Shown piece by piece: positions 8,652 to 17,360 of a stretch of DNA of 64,000 nt. The notes beneath the pieces are model-generated. The model was not told where the DNA came from and did no database searches. It saw only the letters and a program-made list of their open reading frames with translations. A program made the translations under genes and the position numbers. The stretch's first letter is position 1, and each line of letters begins with the position of its first letter. Source of the stretch: Methylomonas sp. GTDB taxonomy: Bacteria; Pseudomonadota; Gammaproteobacteria; Methylococcales; Methylomonadaceae. Location: the NCBI RefSeq assembly GCF_023228165.1, contig NZ_JALOBS010000003.1, forward strand, positions 1-64,000, given 5' to 3'.

Positions 8652-9194
8652 ATGAAGCCATTTTTAGAATTTTTCCCCATCATCCTGTTTTTCATTGCCT
8701 ACAAACTATACGATATCTACATAGCCACGGCAGTTGTCATCGTTGCCACGGTTGTTCAGGTTGCCACCTACTGGCTGATGTATCGCAAAGTAGAAACCAT
8801 GCAATGGATCACATTGGGACTGATACTGGTCATGGGTGGTGCGACTCTTTATCTGCAGGATGACCAATTTATCAAATGGAAACTCAGCATTATCGAATGG
8901 TTATTCGGTAGCGCGTTCTTGGCCAGTCAATTCATAGGCCGTAAAACCTTTATCGAGCGCATGATGGGCGCCAATCTGGAATTACCCGCCCACATCTGGA
9001 AGCGCTTAAACTTGAGCTGGGCTCTATTTTTTATAGGTATCGGCTTCTTGAATCTATATGTCATGCACCATTTCAGCACCGATGATTGGGTTAACTTCAA
9101 AACCTTTGGGGTACCTGGCTTGATGGTGGTTTTTATTGTGGTACAAATGGCCTTCTTATATAAGTACGCCCCTGAAACAGAGGCAAAAAAATAA
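8652..9194 (+). CDS. yciB: Septation protein A / inner membrane-spanning protein YciB
   Basis: A 180-residue inner-membrane protein with about five membrane segments. The opening MKPFLEFFPIILFFIAYK and the internal FGSAFLASQFIGRKTFIERMM are typical of YciB/IspZ. In enteric bacteria it interacts with the elongation and division machinery and affects envelope integrity; loss in Shigella gave septation defects. It begins a tight run: its TAA overlaps the next ATG by one base (TAATG). Confidence 0.95.
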   Translation: MKPFLEFFPIILFFIAYKLYDIYIATAVVIVATVVQVATYWLMYRKVETMQWITLGLILVMGGATLYLQDDQFIKWKLSIIEWLFGSAFLASQFIGRKTFIERMMGANLELPAHIWKRLNLSWALFFIGIGFLNLYVMHHFSTDDWVNFKTFGVPGLMVVFIVVQMAFLYKYAPETEAKK

Positions 9195-9499
9195 TGCTTT
9201 ACGCCATCATCAGCGAAGATGTTAACGATAGTCTGACTAAACGGCTGAGCGCTCGCCATGCCCACTTAGCAAGACTTCAAACGTTACAAGATGAGGGCCG
9301 ATTGATTCTGGCAGGCCCCCATCCGGCTATTGACGCGGAAACCCCCGGCGATGCGGGTTTTAGCGGTAGCCTGGTGGTTGCGGAATTTAACAATTTAGCC
9401 GACGCCCAACACTGGGCCGATGCCGATCCTTATATCGACGCAGGCGTTTACGCTCGCGTTACCGTCAAACCTTTCAAACAAGTATTTCCGCAGCAATGA
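9194..9499 (+). CDS. yciI: YciI-like protein
   Basis: A 101-residue cytosolic protein of the YCII / dimeric alpha-beta barrel superfamily. The opening MLYAIISEDVNDSL, the pattern RHAHLARLQTLQDEGRLILAGP and the acidic strand ADAQHWADADPYIDAGVY fit the family and its usual length of about 100. The conserved His and Asp are thought to form an active site, but no physiological reaction is established. Coupling to yciB is also seen in other gammaproteobacteria. Confidence 0.93.
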   Translation: MLYAIISEDVNDSLTKRLSARHAHLARLQTLQDEGRLILAGPHPAIDAETPGDAGFSGSLVVAEFNNLADAQHWADADPYIDAGVYARVTVKPFKQVFPQQ

Positions 9500-9768
9500 C
9501 AGCCAACATCATCAGACAAAAACTGGAAGACGCTCTTAAGCCCGATTTAATCGAGATTATCGACCATAGCGCCGCTCACGCCGGTCATGCCGGCAATAAG
9601 GGCGGTGGACATTACAATGTCACTATCGTTTCCGAACAGTTCGAGGGCAAATCCTTGGTTCAACGTCATCAATTGATATATAAAATCATGGGAGACATGA
9701 TGAAAGATGAAATCCACGCTCTCGGCATTAATGCATTAACCCCCACAGAAAATAGCAAAGGAAATTAA
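9496..9768 (+). CDS. bolA: BolA family protein
   Basis: A 90-residue cytosolic protein; it overlaps the yciI stop by 4 bases (ATGA). The core HYNVTIVSEQFEGKSLVQRHQLIYK is the conserved BolA helix-turn-helix-like part with the invariant RH. BolA proteins work with monothiol glutaredoxins in iron-sulfur cluster handling and, for classical BolA, in morphology control. The sequence HSAAHAGH in the variable loop supplies possible cluster-ligating histidines. Which of the BolA or IbaG subgroups it belongs to cannot be settled by eye. Confidence 0.92.
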   Translation: MTANIIRQKLEDALKPDLIEIIDHSAAHAGHAGNKGGGHYNVTIVSEQFEGKSLVQRHQLIYKIMGDMMKDEIHALGINALTPTENSKGN

Positions 9769-9771
9769 GTA

Positions 9772-10791
9772 ATGAAACTGAAACTGATCCCACTGATACT
9801 GGCTAGTGCAACCCTGTTACCCGGCTGCTTTGAAGATAAAACCAATGATGCCGCCACCACAGCTCCTGCCGTCAGCAAGGAAGACGCAGTAGCTTCAGTC
9901 AACGGCGTATATATCAGCAAAAAAACCCTGGACACTTTGGAAAAAGAAATTGCCGAACGCAGCCAAGGCCAAACGTTCCCGAAAGAACAATTACTGGAAG
10001 AATTGATCCAACGTGAACTGTTAATCCAACAGGCGCTGCAAAAACAATTGGATAACTCGCCAGAAGTCATTGAACGCATGGCGACAGTCAGAAACTCGCT
10101 GTTGTCGCAAGCGGCTTTACAAGACTACCTGAAAGCCAATCCGGTTACCGACGAAGAAATCAAGGCCGAGTACGACTCTAAAATGGCCAACATGGGCGAA
10201 GAATATAAAGCCAGCCATATTCTGGTTAAAACCGAGGACGAAGCGAAAAAAATCATCGCTGAACTGGAAAAAGGCGGCGATTTTAAAGCACTTGCTAAAA
10301 AGCACTCCATCGACCCCATGGGCTCCGAAGGCGGCGACTTGGGCTGGTTTACTCCGGATCGCATGGTGCCACCGTTCTCGGAAGCCGTTATCGCTCTAGA
10401 AAACGGTAAATTCAGTAAAGAACCGGTGCAAACCCAATTCGGCTGGCACGTCATTTTGAGAGAAGAATCCAGAGCCCTGACGCCACCGCCATTCGACTCG
10501 GTTAAAGAACAAATCCGTCCGATGCTGCAGCGCCAGAAAGCCCAAACCATGATTGAAAATCTGCGTAATAGCGCTAAAGTCGAAATTCTGCTGGCACCGG
10601 AACCAAAGCCCGCGGAGCCTCAAGTTAGCGAAGACCCCGCAGCCTCGACAGATGCTCCGCAAGCAGAAAGCCCCGATGCGCAGTCGGCCACCGATGGCAG
10701 CCCTACAGCAACGGAAACTGACTCAACCGCCCCCGAGGAAGCGGCTCCAGCTGACGAAGAAACCCAATCTCAGCCAAAACCCGCCGAATAA
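9772..10791 (+). CDS. Parvulin-type peptidyl-prolyl isomerase lipoprotein
   Basis: A 339-residue protein with a lipoprotein signal (LLPGC, cysteine about residue 19), so it should be anchored to the envelope. Residues about 40-125 form an N-terminal SurA-like helical chaperone part. The parvulin domain spans about 143-240 (ASHILVKTEDEA, GGDLGWF, PPFSEAV, TQFGWHVI). The last 55 residues are an acidic Ala/Pro/Glu tail. Such lipoproteins help exported proteins fold, similar to PrsA or PpiD. It ends the yciB-yciI-bolA run and is followed by a perfect hairpin. Confidence 0.92.
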   Translation: MKLKLIPLILASATLLPGCFEDKTNDAATTAPAVSKEDAVASVNGVYISKKTLDTLEKEIAERSQGQTFPKEQLLEELIQRELLIQQALQKQLDNSPEVIERMATVRNSLLSQAALQDYLKANPVTDEEIKAEYDSKMANMGEEYKASHILVKTEDEAKKIIAELEKGGDFKALAKKHSIDPMGSEGGDLGWFTPDRMVPPFSEAVIALENGKFSKEPVQTQFGWHVILREESRALTPPPFDSVKEQIRPMLQRQKAQTMIENLRNSAKVEILLAPEPKPAEPQVSEDPAASTDAPQAESPDAQSATDGSPTATETDSTAPEEAAPADEETQSQPKPAE

Positions 10792-10800
10792 ATACGCAAA

Positions 10801-10833
10801 AAAAAGCAGGGTAGATGACCTACCCTGCTTTTT
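10801..10833. terminator. Bidirectional intrinsic terminator
   Basis: A 14-bp perfect stem, AAAAAGCAGGGTAG with CTACCCTGCTTTTT, closes a 5-base loop. The A run on one arm and T run on the other make it work on both strands. It separates the plus-strand parvulin gene from the minus-strand bfd gene, which converge here. Confidence 0.9.
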
Positions 10834-10874
10834 GATTGGAAAAGTATTTAGATACTCTTACCAAAACATCAGTG

Positions 10875-11063
10875 TTATGCCGGATGCATTACGTGCTGTC
10901 GGCATGTCTTTTCATCCAACAAGCTCTTAATGCTTTGGCTACATTTTCCGCAAACCCCACCCGCACCGGTACATTGCATTAACTGCCTGCGCGTACACGC
11001 GCCTTGATCAATTGCCTGAGCTACTTGGCTGTCCGTAACAGCTTTACAAACACAAACGTACAT
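10875..11063 (-). CDS. bfd: Bacterioferritin-associated ferredoxin
   Basis: A 62-residue [2Fe-2S] protein that reduces iron stored in bacterioferritin so it can leave. The cysteines are CVC near the start and CTGAGGVCGKC in the middle, the standard Bfd arrangement; length is normal. The start MYVCVCKAV at 11063 is chosen over an upstream ATG because GAGGT lies 5 bases before it. A Fur box at 11093-11111 shows iron control, as expected for a gene induced by iron starvation. Confidence 0.95.
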   Translation of the reverse strand: MYVCVCKAVTDSQVAQAIDQGACTRRQLMQCTGAGGVCGKCSQSIKSLLDEKTCRQHVMHPA

Positions 11064-11092
11064 TGTGACCTCGCTAACCAATACACGATACT

Positions 11093-11111
11093 AATGATAA
11101 CAATTATCATT
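11093..11111. promoter_or_regulatory. Fur box upstream of bfd
   Basis: AATGATAACAATTATCATT is a nearly perfect 19-bp palindrome that closely matches the Fur consensus GATAATGATAATCATTATC. It lies 30 bases upstream of the bfd start. Binding of Fur with iron would repress bfd. The fdsG gene starts about 180 bases to the other side, so an effect on it is less likely. Confidence 0.85.
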
Positions 11112-11292
11112 TAAATGTAAAGCCCTCTTGATTAATAAATTGTTTACTATTTTGAAACCAAACTGATAAACCGTTAAAAAACCACACAAACATTAGGAAA
11201 CATGCGGGATTGCGCGATTAGCTTTCATTGCAAAAGCACATTTGTTCATGATTAAATAGCTAGTTAAATATTTCATCATTATTTCAGAGCCC

Positions 11293-11772
11293 ATGATGCA
11301 AGACTACCAAAGCCAAAAACCTATCGTGCTTGACATACTGGATGCCCATCGGACCATGCCGGGCAATCTGCTTCCGATCCTTCACGGTATTCAGGATACC
11401 TTGGGCTACATTCCCCCGGCAGCCGTCGAAGATATAGCCAAAGCCTTATATCTTTCCAAGGCCGAAGTACACGGCGTTATCAGCTTTTATCATTATTTTC
11501 GCACCACGCCGCCAGGCAAACATACTATCCGCATCTGCAGGGCAGAATCCTGTCAGGCCATGAACAGCAAAGCCCTGGAAAATCACGCCAAACAAACCTT
11601 AGGTGTCGATTTTCACGAAACAACCTCTGATGAACATTTTTCCCTCGAACCTGTCTACTGCCTTGGAAACTGCGCCTGCTCCCCGTCAATAACCATTGAT
11701 GATGAAGTACATGGTCGTGTCACTCCGGAAAAATTTGATCAACTATTAGCTGCTTGCAAAGGTGCCAAATAA
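11293..11772 (+). CDS. fdsG: NAD-dependent formate dehydrogenase, gamma subunit
   Basis: A 159-residue NuoE-like protein carrying one [2Fe-2S] cluster. The four ligands are visible in CRAESCQAM and YCLGNCACSP. In FDH enzymes of this type it docks on the beta subunit and takes part in electron transfer to NAD. Two ATGs in a row make the start uncertain by one codon. It opens the fds operon, and its TAA overlaps the best start of fdsB by one base. Confidence 0.95.
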   Translation: MMQDYQSQKPIVLDILDAHRTMPGNLLPILHGIQDTLGYIPPAAVEDIAKALYLSKAEVHGVISFYHYFRTTPPGKHTIRICRAESCQAMNSKALENHAKQTLGVDFHETTSDEHFSLEPVYCLGNCACSPSITIDDEVHGRVTPEKFDQLLAACKGAK

Positions 11773-13313
11773 TGACCCGCTTATTCATCTCCCGTGACTC
11801 GACCGCGCTTTCCCTGGGCGCAGAACAGGTAGCCCAAACTATACAAGCGCAAACCAAAGACAAACACATCGAAGTCGTTAGAAATGGTTCGCGCGGCCTT
11901 TATTGGCTGGAACCTCTGATTGAAGTCGAAACATCACAAGGCCGTATCGCTTACGGCCCCGTTCAACCCGAAGACGTAGCATCTTTACTGGAAAACGGTT
12001 TATTGGAAGGCAAACAGCACCCTCTCTGCCTGGGCAATATAGAAGAGTTGCCTTATTTCAAAAATCAAAACCGACTGACTTTTGCCCGCGTTGGTTTGAC
12101 CGACCCCGTCAATCTTGACGATTACATCGCGCATGACGGCTACCAAGGCTTAAAAAATGCACTGACCATGCAACCGACCGACATCGTCAAACACGTTACC
12201 GACTCCGGTTTACGCGGTCGCGGCGGCGCGGCATTCCCGACCGGTATCAAATGGAATACCGTTCTAAATGCACCGGCCGAACAAAAATATATCGTCTGTA
12301 ATGCCGACGAGGGTGATTCCGGCACTTTCTCCGACCGTATGATTATGGAAGGCGACCCCTTCGTACTAATCGAAGGCATGACCATTGCCGGCTTGGCAGT
12401 CGGTGCCACGCAAGGCTATATCTATTTACGGATCGAATATCCGCATGCCAAAGTAGCGCTGAATCAAGCCATAGCAGCCGCTTACCAAAACGGTTATCTG
12501 GGTGAAAACATTCAAGGCAGCGGCAAAACTTTCCACCTGGAAGTTCGCATGGGCGCCGGCGCTTACATCTGCGGCGAGGAAACCTCTTTGCTGGAAAGCC
12601 TGGAAGGCAAACGCGGCTTGGTGCGTTTCAAGCCTCCCCTTCCCGCCATCGTCGGTCTGTTCGGCAAGCCTACAGTCGTCAACAATGTCATTTCCCTGGC
12701 ATCCGTACCCGTCATTTTGGATAAAGGCGGCGAATACTACCGCGATTACGGCATGGGCCGTTCGCGCGGCACTCTGCCCTTGCAACTGGCCGGCAATATC
12801 AAACACCCCGGCCTGTTTGAAGTGGCATTCGGCATGACCTTACGAGAACTACTGTACGATTACGGCGGCGGTTCCGCCAGCGGCCGACCGATCCGGGCGG
12901 TTCAGGTGGGCGGTCCATTGGGCGCTTATCTCCACGAAGGCCAGTTCGATACCCCGCTGGATTATGAAGCCTTTGCCGCCATTTCTGCCGTACTGGGTCA
13001 CGGCGGCATTGTAGTGCATGACGACACGGTCAACATGGCCGACATGGCTCGTTATGCGATGGAATTTTGTGTGGAAGAATCTTGCGGCAAATGCACACCC
13101 TGCCGCATAGGCTCAACGCGCGGCGTTGAAGTAATAGACCGCATCGTCAGTGATGTCCAAAAGGATAAAAATACCGTACTACTGCGGGATTTGTGCGACA
13201 CCATGGTCTTCGGCTCTTTGTGTGCAATGGGCGGCATGACACCTTATCCGGTGTTAAGCGCGTTGAATCATTTTCCAGAAGACTTTGGCTTGCAAAAAGC
13301 CGCCAAAGTCTGA
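11772..13313 (+). CDS. fdsB: NAD-dependent formate dehydrogenase, beta subunit
   Basis: A 513-residue NuoF-like diaphorase subunit that passes electrons from the cluster chain through FMN to NAD+. An N-terminal part of about 90 residues resembles a thioredoxin-fold NuoE-like region. The nucleotide-binding site is at GLRGRGGAAFPTGIKW, FMN contacts at CNADEGDSGTFSDR and GAGAYICGEETSLLES, and the [4Fe-4S] ligands at SCGKCTPCR with a fourth cysteine in LCDTMVFGSLC. The ATG at 11772 (TAATG coupling) is preferred to one 18 bases earlier. Confidence 0.96.
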   Translation: MTRLFISRDSTALSLGAEQVAQTIQAQTKDKHIEVVRNGSRGLYWLEPLIEVETSQGRIAYGPVQPEDVASLLENGLLEGKQHPLCLGNIEELPYFKNQNRLTFARVGLTDPVNLDDYIAHDGYQGLKNALTMQPTDIVKHVTDSGLRGRGGAAFPTGIKWNTVLNAPAEQKYIVCNADEGDSGTFSDRMIMEGDPFVLIEGMTIAGLAVGATQGYIYLRIEYPHAKVALNQAIAAAYQNGYLGENIQGSGKTFHLEVRMGAGAYICGEETSLLESLEGKRGLVRFKPPLPAIVGLFGKPTVVNNVISLASVPVILDKGGEYYRDYGMGRSRGTLPLQLAGNIKHPGLFEVAFGMTLRELLYDYGGGSASGRPIRAVQVGGPLGAYLHEGQFDTPLDYEAFAAISAVLGHGGIVVHDDTVNMADMARYAMEFCVEESCGKCTPCRIGSTRGVEVIDRIVSDVQKDKNTVLLRDLCDTMVFGSLCAMGGMTPYPVLSALNHFPEDFGLQKAAKV

Positions 13314-13334
13314 TCGATTACCAGGAGTTAGCTT

Positions 13335-16187
13335 ATGTCAGCCAATAACGAAATAGATTACGGTACCCCCAAAAGCGCATCAGAAAATCAGGTCACTCTG
13401 GAAATCGACGGCCAAAAAGTTACAGTCAGCACTGGCAGCTCCGTTATGCGCGCCGCCGCTGAAGTTGGAATCAGCATTCCAAAATTATGCGCCACCGATA
13501 GCCTGGAGCCGTTCGGCTCCTGTCGTATGTGCCTAGTGCAAATCGAAGGCGCTCGCGGTTATCCGGCCTCCTGCACCACACCGGTGGCTGAAGGCATGAA
13601 AGTCTGCACCCAAAACGACAAATTAGCCAATATCCGCCGCGGCATTGCCGAACTCTACATTTCTGATCATCCCCTGGATTGTTTGACCTGCGCCGCCAAC
13701 GGCGATTGCGAATTGCAGGACACCGTCGGCCAAGTTGGCTTACGCGAAGTACGTTACGGTTTCGAGGGTGAAAATCACCTGGATGCCGAAAAAGACACCA
13801 GCAACCCCTATTTCACCTTCGACCCAGCAAAATGTATCGTCTGTTCGCGTTGCGTGCGGGCCTGCGAAGAAACCCAGGGTACTTTTGCTTTGACTATTGA
13901 TGGCCGTGGCTTCGAATCCAAGGTCTCGCCGAGCCAAAACCAAGATTTCATGGATTCCGAATGCGTGTCCTGCGGTGCTTGCGTGCAAGCCTGTCCGACC
14001 GCGACACTGATGGAAAATTCCGTGATCGATAACGGTGTGCCGGAACATAGCACGATTACCACCTGTGCATATTGCGGTGTCGGCTGCTCCTTTAAAGCGG
14101 AAATGAAGGGCGAGCAACTGGTGCGGATGGTGCCGGATAAAAACGGCCAGGCCAACCATGGCCATTCCTGCGTCAAAGGCCGCTTTGCCTTCGGATATGC
14201 CACCCACAAAGACCGCATCACCACGCCTATGGTACGCGACAAAATCAGCGACGCCTGGCGTGAAGTCAGCTGGGAAGAAGCCATAACATTTGCCGCCGAC
14301 CGTCTGAAACAAATTCAAGCCAAATACGGCAAATATTCCGTTGGCGGCATCACCTCGTCTCGCTGCACCAACGAAGAAACCTATTTAGTACAAAAACTGA
14401 TCCGCGCCGGTTTCGGTAATAACAACGTCGATACTTGTGCCCGGGTTTGCCACTCCCCGACCGGTTACGGTCTGAAAAACACCTTCGGCGAATCTTCGGG
14501 CACCCAAACCTTCGATTCGGTGATGAAATCCGATGTGATCATGGTGATCGGCGCCAACCCGACCGACGGCCATCCGGTGTTCGGTTCGATGATGAAACGC
14601 CGTCTGCGTCAAGGCGCCAAATTGATTGTAGTAGACCCACGCAGTATCGATCTGGTCCGTAACAGTCCGCACGTCAAAGCCGATTATCATTTAAAACTGC
14701 GGCCCGGCACCAATGTCGCCGTGGTCACCGCACTGGCCCATGTTATCGTCACCGAAGGCTTGGCCGACGAAGCCTTTGCACTGGAACGTTGCGATGTCGA
14801 ATCCTTCTCCAAATGGAAAACCTTTGTCTCCCTGCCGCAAAATTCACCGGAAGCGGTAGCGGAAATTACCGGCATCGAAGCGGAAACCATGCGTGCCGCG
14901 GCGCGTCTGTACGCAACAGCCGGTAATGGCGCCATTTATTACGGCTTGGGCGTGACCGAACACAGCCAAGGCTCGACCACCGTCATTGGTATCGCTAACC
15001 TGGCCATGGCTACCGGCAACGTCGGCCGCGACGGAGTAGGGGTAAATCCATTACGCGGACAGAACAACGTGCAAGGCTCCTGCGACATGGGCTCGTTCCC
15101 GCACGAATTTGTGGGGTATCGCCATGTGTCCGACAGCGAAACCCGTGCTCAATTCGAAGCTGCGTGGGGCGTATCGCTGGAATCCGAACCCGGCCTGCGC
15201 ATACCGAACATGTTTGCCGCCGCCATAGACGGTACTTTCAAAGGCCTGTATGTGCAAGGCGAGGACATTGCGCAGTCCGATCCGGATATCCAGCATGTAC
15301 ATCACGCCTTGCGCGAACTGGATTGCCTGATCGTGCAGGACATCTTCCTCAACGAAACCGCTAAATTTGCCCATGTGTTCCTGCCGGGTTCTTCATTCCT
15401 GGAGAAAAACGGTACTTTCACCAACGCAGAACGCCGTATTTCTCCGGTGCGCAAAGTCATGACGCCGTTAGCCGGCAAGGAAGACTGGGAAGTGACCCAG
15501 GATTTGTCAAATGCATTGGGCTATCCGATGAATTACAACCATCCATCTGAAATCATGACGGAAATCGCCGCCCTGACCCCACAATTTGCCGGCGTGACCT
15601 ATGAAAAAATCGAAGCCATGGGAAGCATACAGTGGCCCTGCAACGAAGAAGCACCCGACGGTACGCCTACCATGCATACCGACCAGTTCGTTCGGGGCAA
15701 GGGTCGTTTCATGCTAACTGAGTACGTTCCCACCCAGGAGCGCACCAACAGCAGGTACCCGTTGATTTTGACCACCGGCCGTATTTTGTCGCAATACAAT
15801 GTCGGCGCCCAAACTCGCCGTACCGAAAACGTGGCATGGCACGACGAAGACCGTTTGGAAATCCATCCGCACGATGCCGAGGTATTGGGCATAGCCGATG
15901 GCGACTGGGTCGGCGTAAAAAGCCGTACCGGCGAAACCGTGATGCACGCCATCATTACCGAGAGAATGCAACCGGGCGTGGTCTACACCACCTTCCACTT
16001 CCCGCATTCCGGCGCCAACGTCATCACGACCGATAATTCGGACTGGGCCACCAACTGTCCGGAATATAAAGTCACCGCCGTGCATGTGGCCAAAGTGGCG
16101 CAACCGTCGGAGTGGCAACAGCAATATCAACACTTCTCCGATAAGCAACAATCCTTGCTGGACAACCGCATCCCGGCCGGCGAATAA
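13335..16187 (+). CDS. fdsA: NAD-dependent formate dehydrogenase, catalytic alpha subunit
   Basis: A 950-residue molybdenum or tungsten bis-MGD enzyme that oxidises formate to CO2 in the cytoplasm. In order: a [2Fe-2S] domain (about 20-100; GSCRMC), a His/Cys cluster (DCLTCAANGDC), two [4Fe-4S] ferredoxin motifs (CIVCSRCVRAC and CVSCGACVQAC), the cluster next to the cofactor (CAYCGVGC), and the catalytic domain to the end. The active site is cysteine, not selenocysteine, in DTCARVCHSP. Length matches FdsA of Rhodobacter and Cupriavidus. GGAG lies 8 bases before the ATG. In methanotrophs this is the last step of methane oxidation and yields NADH. Confidence 0.97.
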   Translation: MSANNEIDYGTPKSASENQVTLEIDGQKVTVSTGSSVMRAAAEVGISIPKLCATDSLEPFGSCRMCLVQIEGARGYPASCTTPVAEGMKVCTQNDKLANIRRGIAELYISDHPLDCLTCAANGDCELQDTVGQVGLREVRYGFEGENHLDAEKDTSNPYFTFDPAKCIVCSRCVRACEETQGTFALTIDGRGFESKVSPSQNQDFMDSECVSCGACVQACPTATLMENSVIDNGVPEHSTITTCAYCGVGCSFKAEMKGEQLVRMVPDKNGQANHGHSCVKGRFAFGYATHKDRITTPMVRDKISDAWREVSWEEAITFAADRLKQIQAKYGKYSVGGITSSRCTNEETYLVQKLIRAGFGNNNVDTCARVCHSPTGYGLKNTFGESSGTQTFDSVMKSDVIMVIGANPTDGHPVFGSMMKRRLRQGAKLIVVDPRSIDLVRNSPHVKADYHLKLRPGTNVAVVTALAHVIVTEGLADEAFALERCDVESFSKWKTFVSLPQNSPEAVAEITGIEAETMRAAARLYATAGNGAIYYGLGVTEHSQGSTTVIGIANLAMATGNVGRDGVGVNPLRGQNNVQGSCDMGSFPHEFVGYRHVSDSETRAQFEAAWGVSLESEPGLRIPNMFAAAIDGTFKGLYVQGEDIAQSDPDIQHVHHALRELDCLIVQDIFLNETAKFAHVFLPGSSFLEKNGTFTNAERRISPVRKVMTPLAGKEDWEVTQDLSNALGYPMNYNHPSEIMTEIAALTPQFAGVTYEKIEAMGSIQWPCNEEAPDGTPTMHTDQFVRGKGRFMLTEYVPTQERTNSRYPLILTTGRILSQYNVGAQTRRTENVAWHDEDRLEIHPHDAEVLGIADGDWVGVKSRTGETVMHAIITERMQPGVVYTTFHFPHSGANVITTDNSDWATNCPEYKVTAVHVAKVAQPSEWQQQYQHFSDKQQSLLDNRIPAGE

Positions 16188-16203
16188 CACCGCCATAGTG
16201 AAC

Positions 16204-17040
16204 ATGGATGCTATCAGTGAGTTGGGCTGGACCAGTTATCGAAAAGGTCAATACGATGTCTGGCGCGGCCCAACTCATCAACGCAAGGAAGATTCGGTAG
16301 CCGAGGAAGTGCCGGTGGTATTGGTTTACAACACCGTTCCGCACGTGGTGATGCTGACCACGCCGTTGAACCTGGAGGACTTTGCCCTGGGATTCAGTTT
16401 GACCGAAGGCATTATTCAACACCCGGATGAAATGCAATCGGTGCGGGTCGTGCAACGTTCCAAAGGTATTGAAGTGCGTATCGGCATTCCCGAACAGCGT
16501 TGCGACAGCATGCATGACAAGGGCCGCAATATGACCGGCCGCACCGGCTGCGGCCTATGCGGCGCCACCTCGCTGGAACAAGCTATTCGCCGGCCTAAAC
16601 CTGTTGGCGCCGGCCTGCCTCTGGATGCGGGAAAACTAGCGCACGCTCTGCGGGACATGCCATCTCAGCAAACGCTCAATCAAAAAACCGGTGCCGTGCA
16701 CGCGGCTGCCTGGCTGGACCCTGTAAAGGGCATCACTACCGTACGCGAGGATGTCGGGCGGCATAACGCCCTGGATAAATTAATCGGCGCATTGGCCAAA
16801 GCCAACTGCAATTTTAACGAAGGGTGGCTGTTGGTCACCAGCCGCGCCAGTTTTGAAATGGTACAAAAAGCCGCCAGCGTCGGCATCACCTTGCTGGCCG
16901 CCATCTCGGCCCCCACCGGCCTTGCCATACAACTGGCCGAGGAATGCGGATTAACCCTGATCGGGTTTGCCCGTAACGAAAATCACGTTATCTATACTCA
17001 CCCACATCGTTTACAACATACCCAAGCATCGGTCGCATAA
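16204..17040 (+). CDS. fdhD: Formate dehydrogenase sulfurtransferase FdhD (FdsC)
   Basis: A 278-residue protein that moves sulfur from a cysteine desulfurase onto the molybdenum cofactor before it enters FdsA. The persulfide site CGLCG is in the GRTGCGLCGATSLEQ segment, followed by the conserved VREDVGRHNALDK. The open frame extends upstream into fdsA, but the family starts around MDAISELGW; GTG at 16198 is an alternative. It sits in the usual fdsC position between alpha and delta. Confidence 0.93.
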   Translation: MDAISELGWTSYRKGQYDVWRGPTHQRKEDSVAEEVPVVLVYNTVPHVVMLTTPLNLEDFALGFSLTEGIIQHPDEMQSVRVVQRSKGIEVRIGIPEQRCDSMHDKGRNMTGRTGCGLCGATSLEQAIRRPKPVGAGLPLDAGKLAHALRDMPSQQTLNQKTGAVHAAAWLDPVKGITTVREDVGRHNALDKLIGALAKANCNFNEGWLLVTSRASFEMVQKAASVGITLLAAISAPTGLAIQLAEECGLTLIGFARNENHVIYTHPHRLQHTQASVA

Positions 17041-17041
17041 C

Positions 17042-17248
17042 ATGGATAAAAGCAATTTAATCAAAATGGCCAACGACATCGGCTCTTTTTTCAAATCGGA
17101 ACCCGACAGAGCGCTCGCCATTCAAGGCGTGGAGCAACACATCAGAAATTTCTGGGAACCGCGCATGCGCAAGGAGATCGTCGAATACCTGGAAAAAGGC
17201 GGCGCGGAATTAATGGACATCGTCGCGGAAGCGGTTAAAAAGTTGTAA
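17042..17248 (+). CDS. fdsD: NAD-dependent formate dehydrogenase, delta subunit
   Basis: A 68-residue protein with family features MANDIGSFF near the start and FWEPRMRKEIVEYL in the middle. FdsD is a small helper associated with the FDH complex and needed for full activity or cofactor loading. It starts one base after the fdhD stop, although the open frame runs back into fdhD; MDKSNLIKM is the family start. It ends the operon. Confidence 0.93.
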   Translation: MDKSNLIKMANDIGSFFKSEPDRALAIQGVEQHIRNFWEPRMRKEIVEYLEKGGAELMDIVAEAVKKL

Positions 17249-17317
17249 CGCGTTTGAGCATAGCTGTATTCAGCTGCCTGCCATCGGTCGGGATTGGTCT
17301 ATCTTTTCGAAGCATCG

Positions 17318-17349
17318 TCAGGCTCAAGCAGCAAGCGGCTTGAACCTGA
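17318..17349. terminator. Hairpin downstream of fdsD
   Basis: TCAGGCTCAAG pairs with CTTGAACCTGA (10 Watson-Crick pairs plus one G-T) around a 10-base loop. It lies between the end of the fds operon and the convergent PEP-CTERM gene. There is no T run, so termination would be weak or Rho-assisted. Confidence 0.45.
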
Positions 17350-17360
17350 CCCGCAAATTG

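Noticed and set aside
13335..16187. Possible selenocysteine (TGA) in the formate dehydrogenase active site
   Set aside because: The codon at the active site reads cysteine (CARVCHSP), so no recoding is needed.
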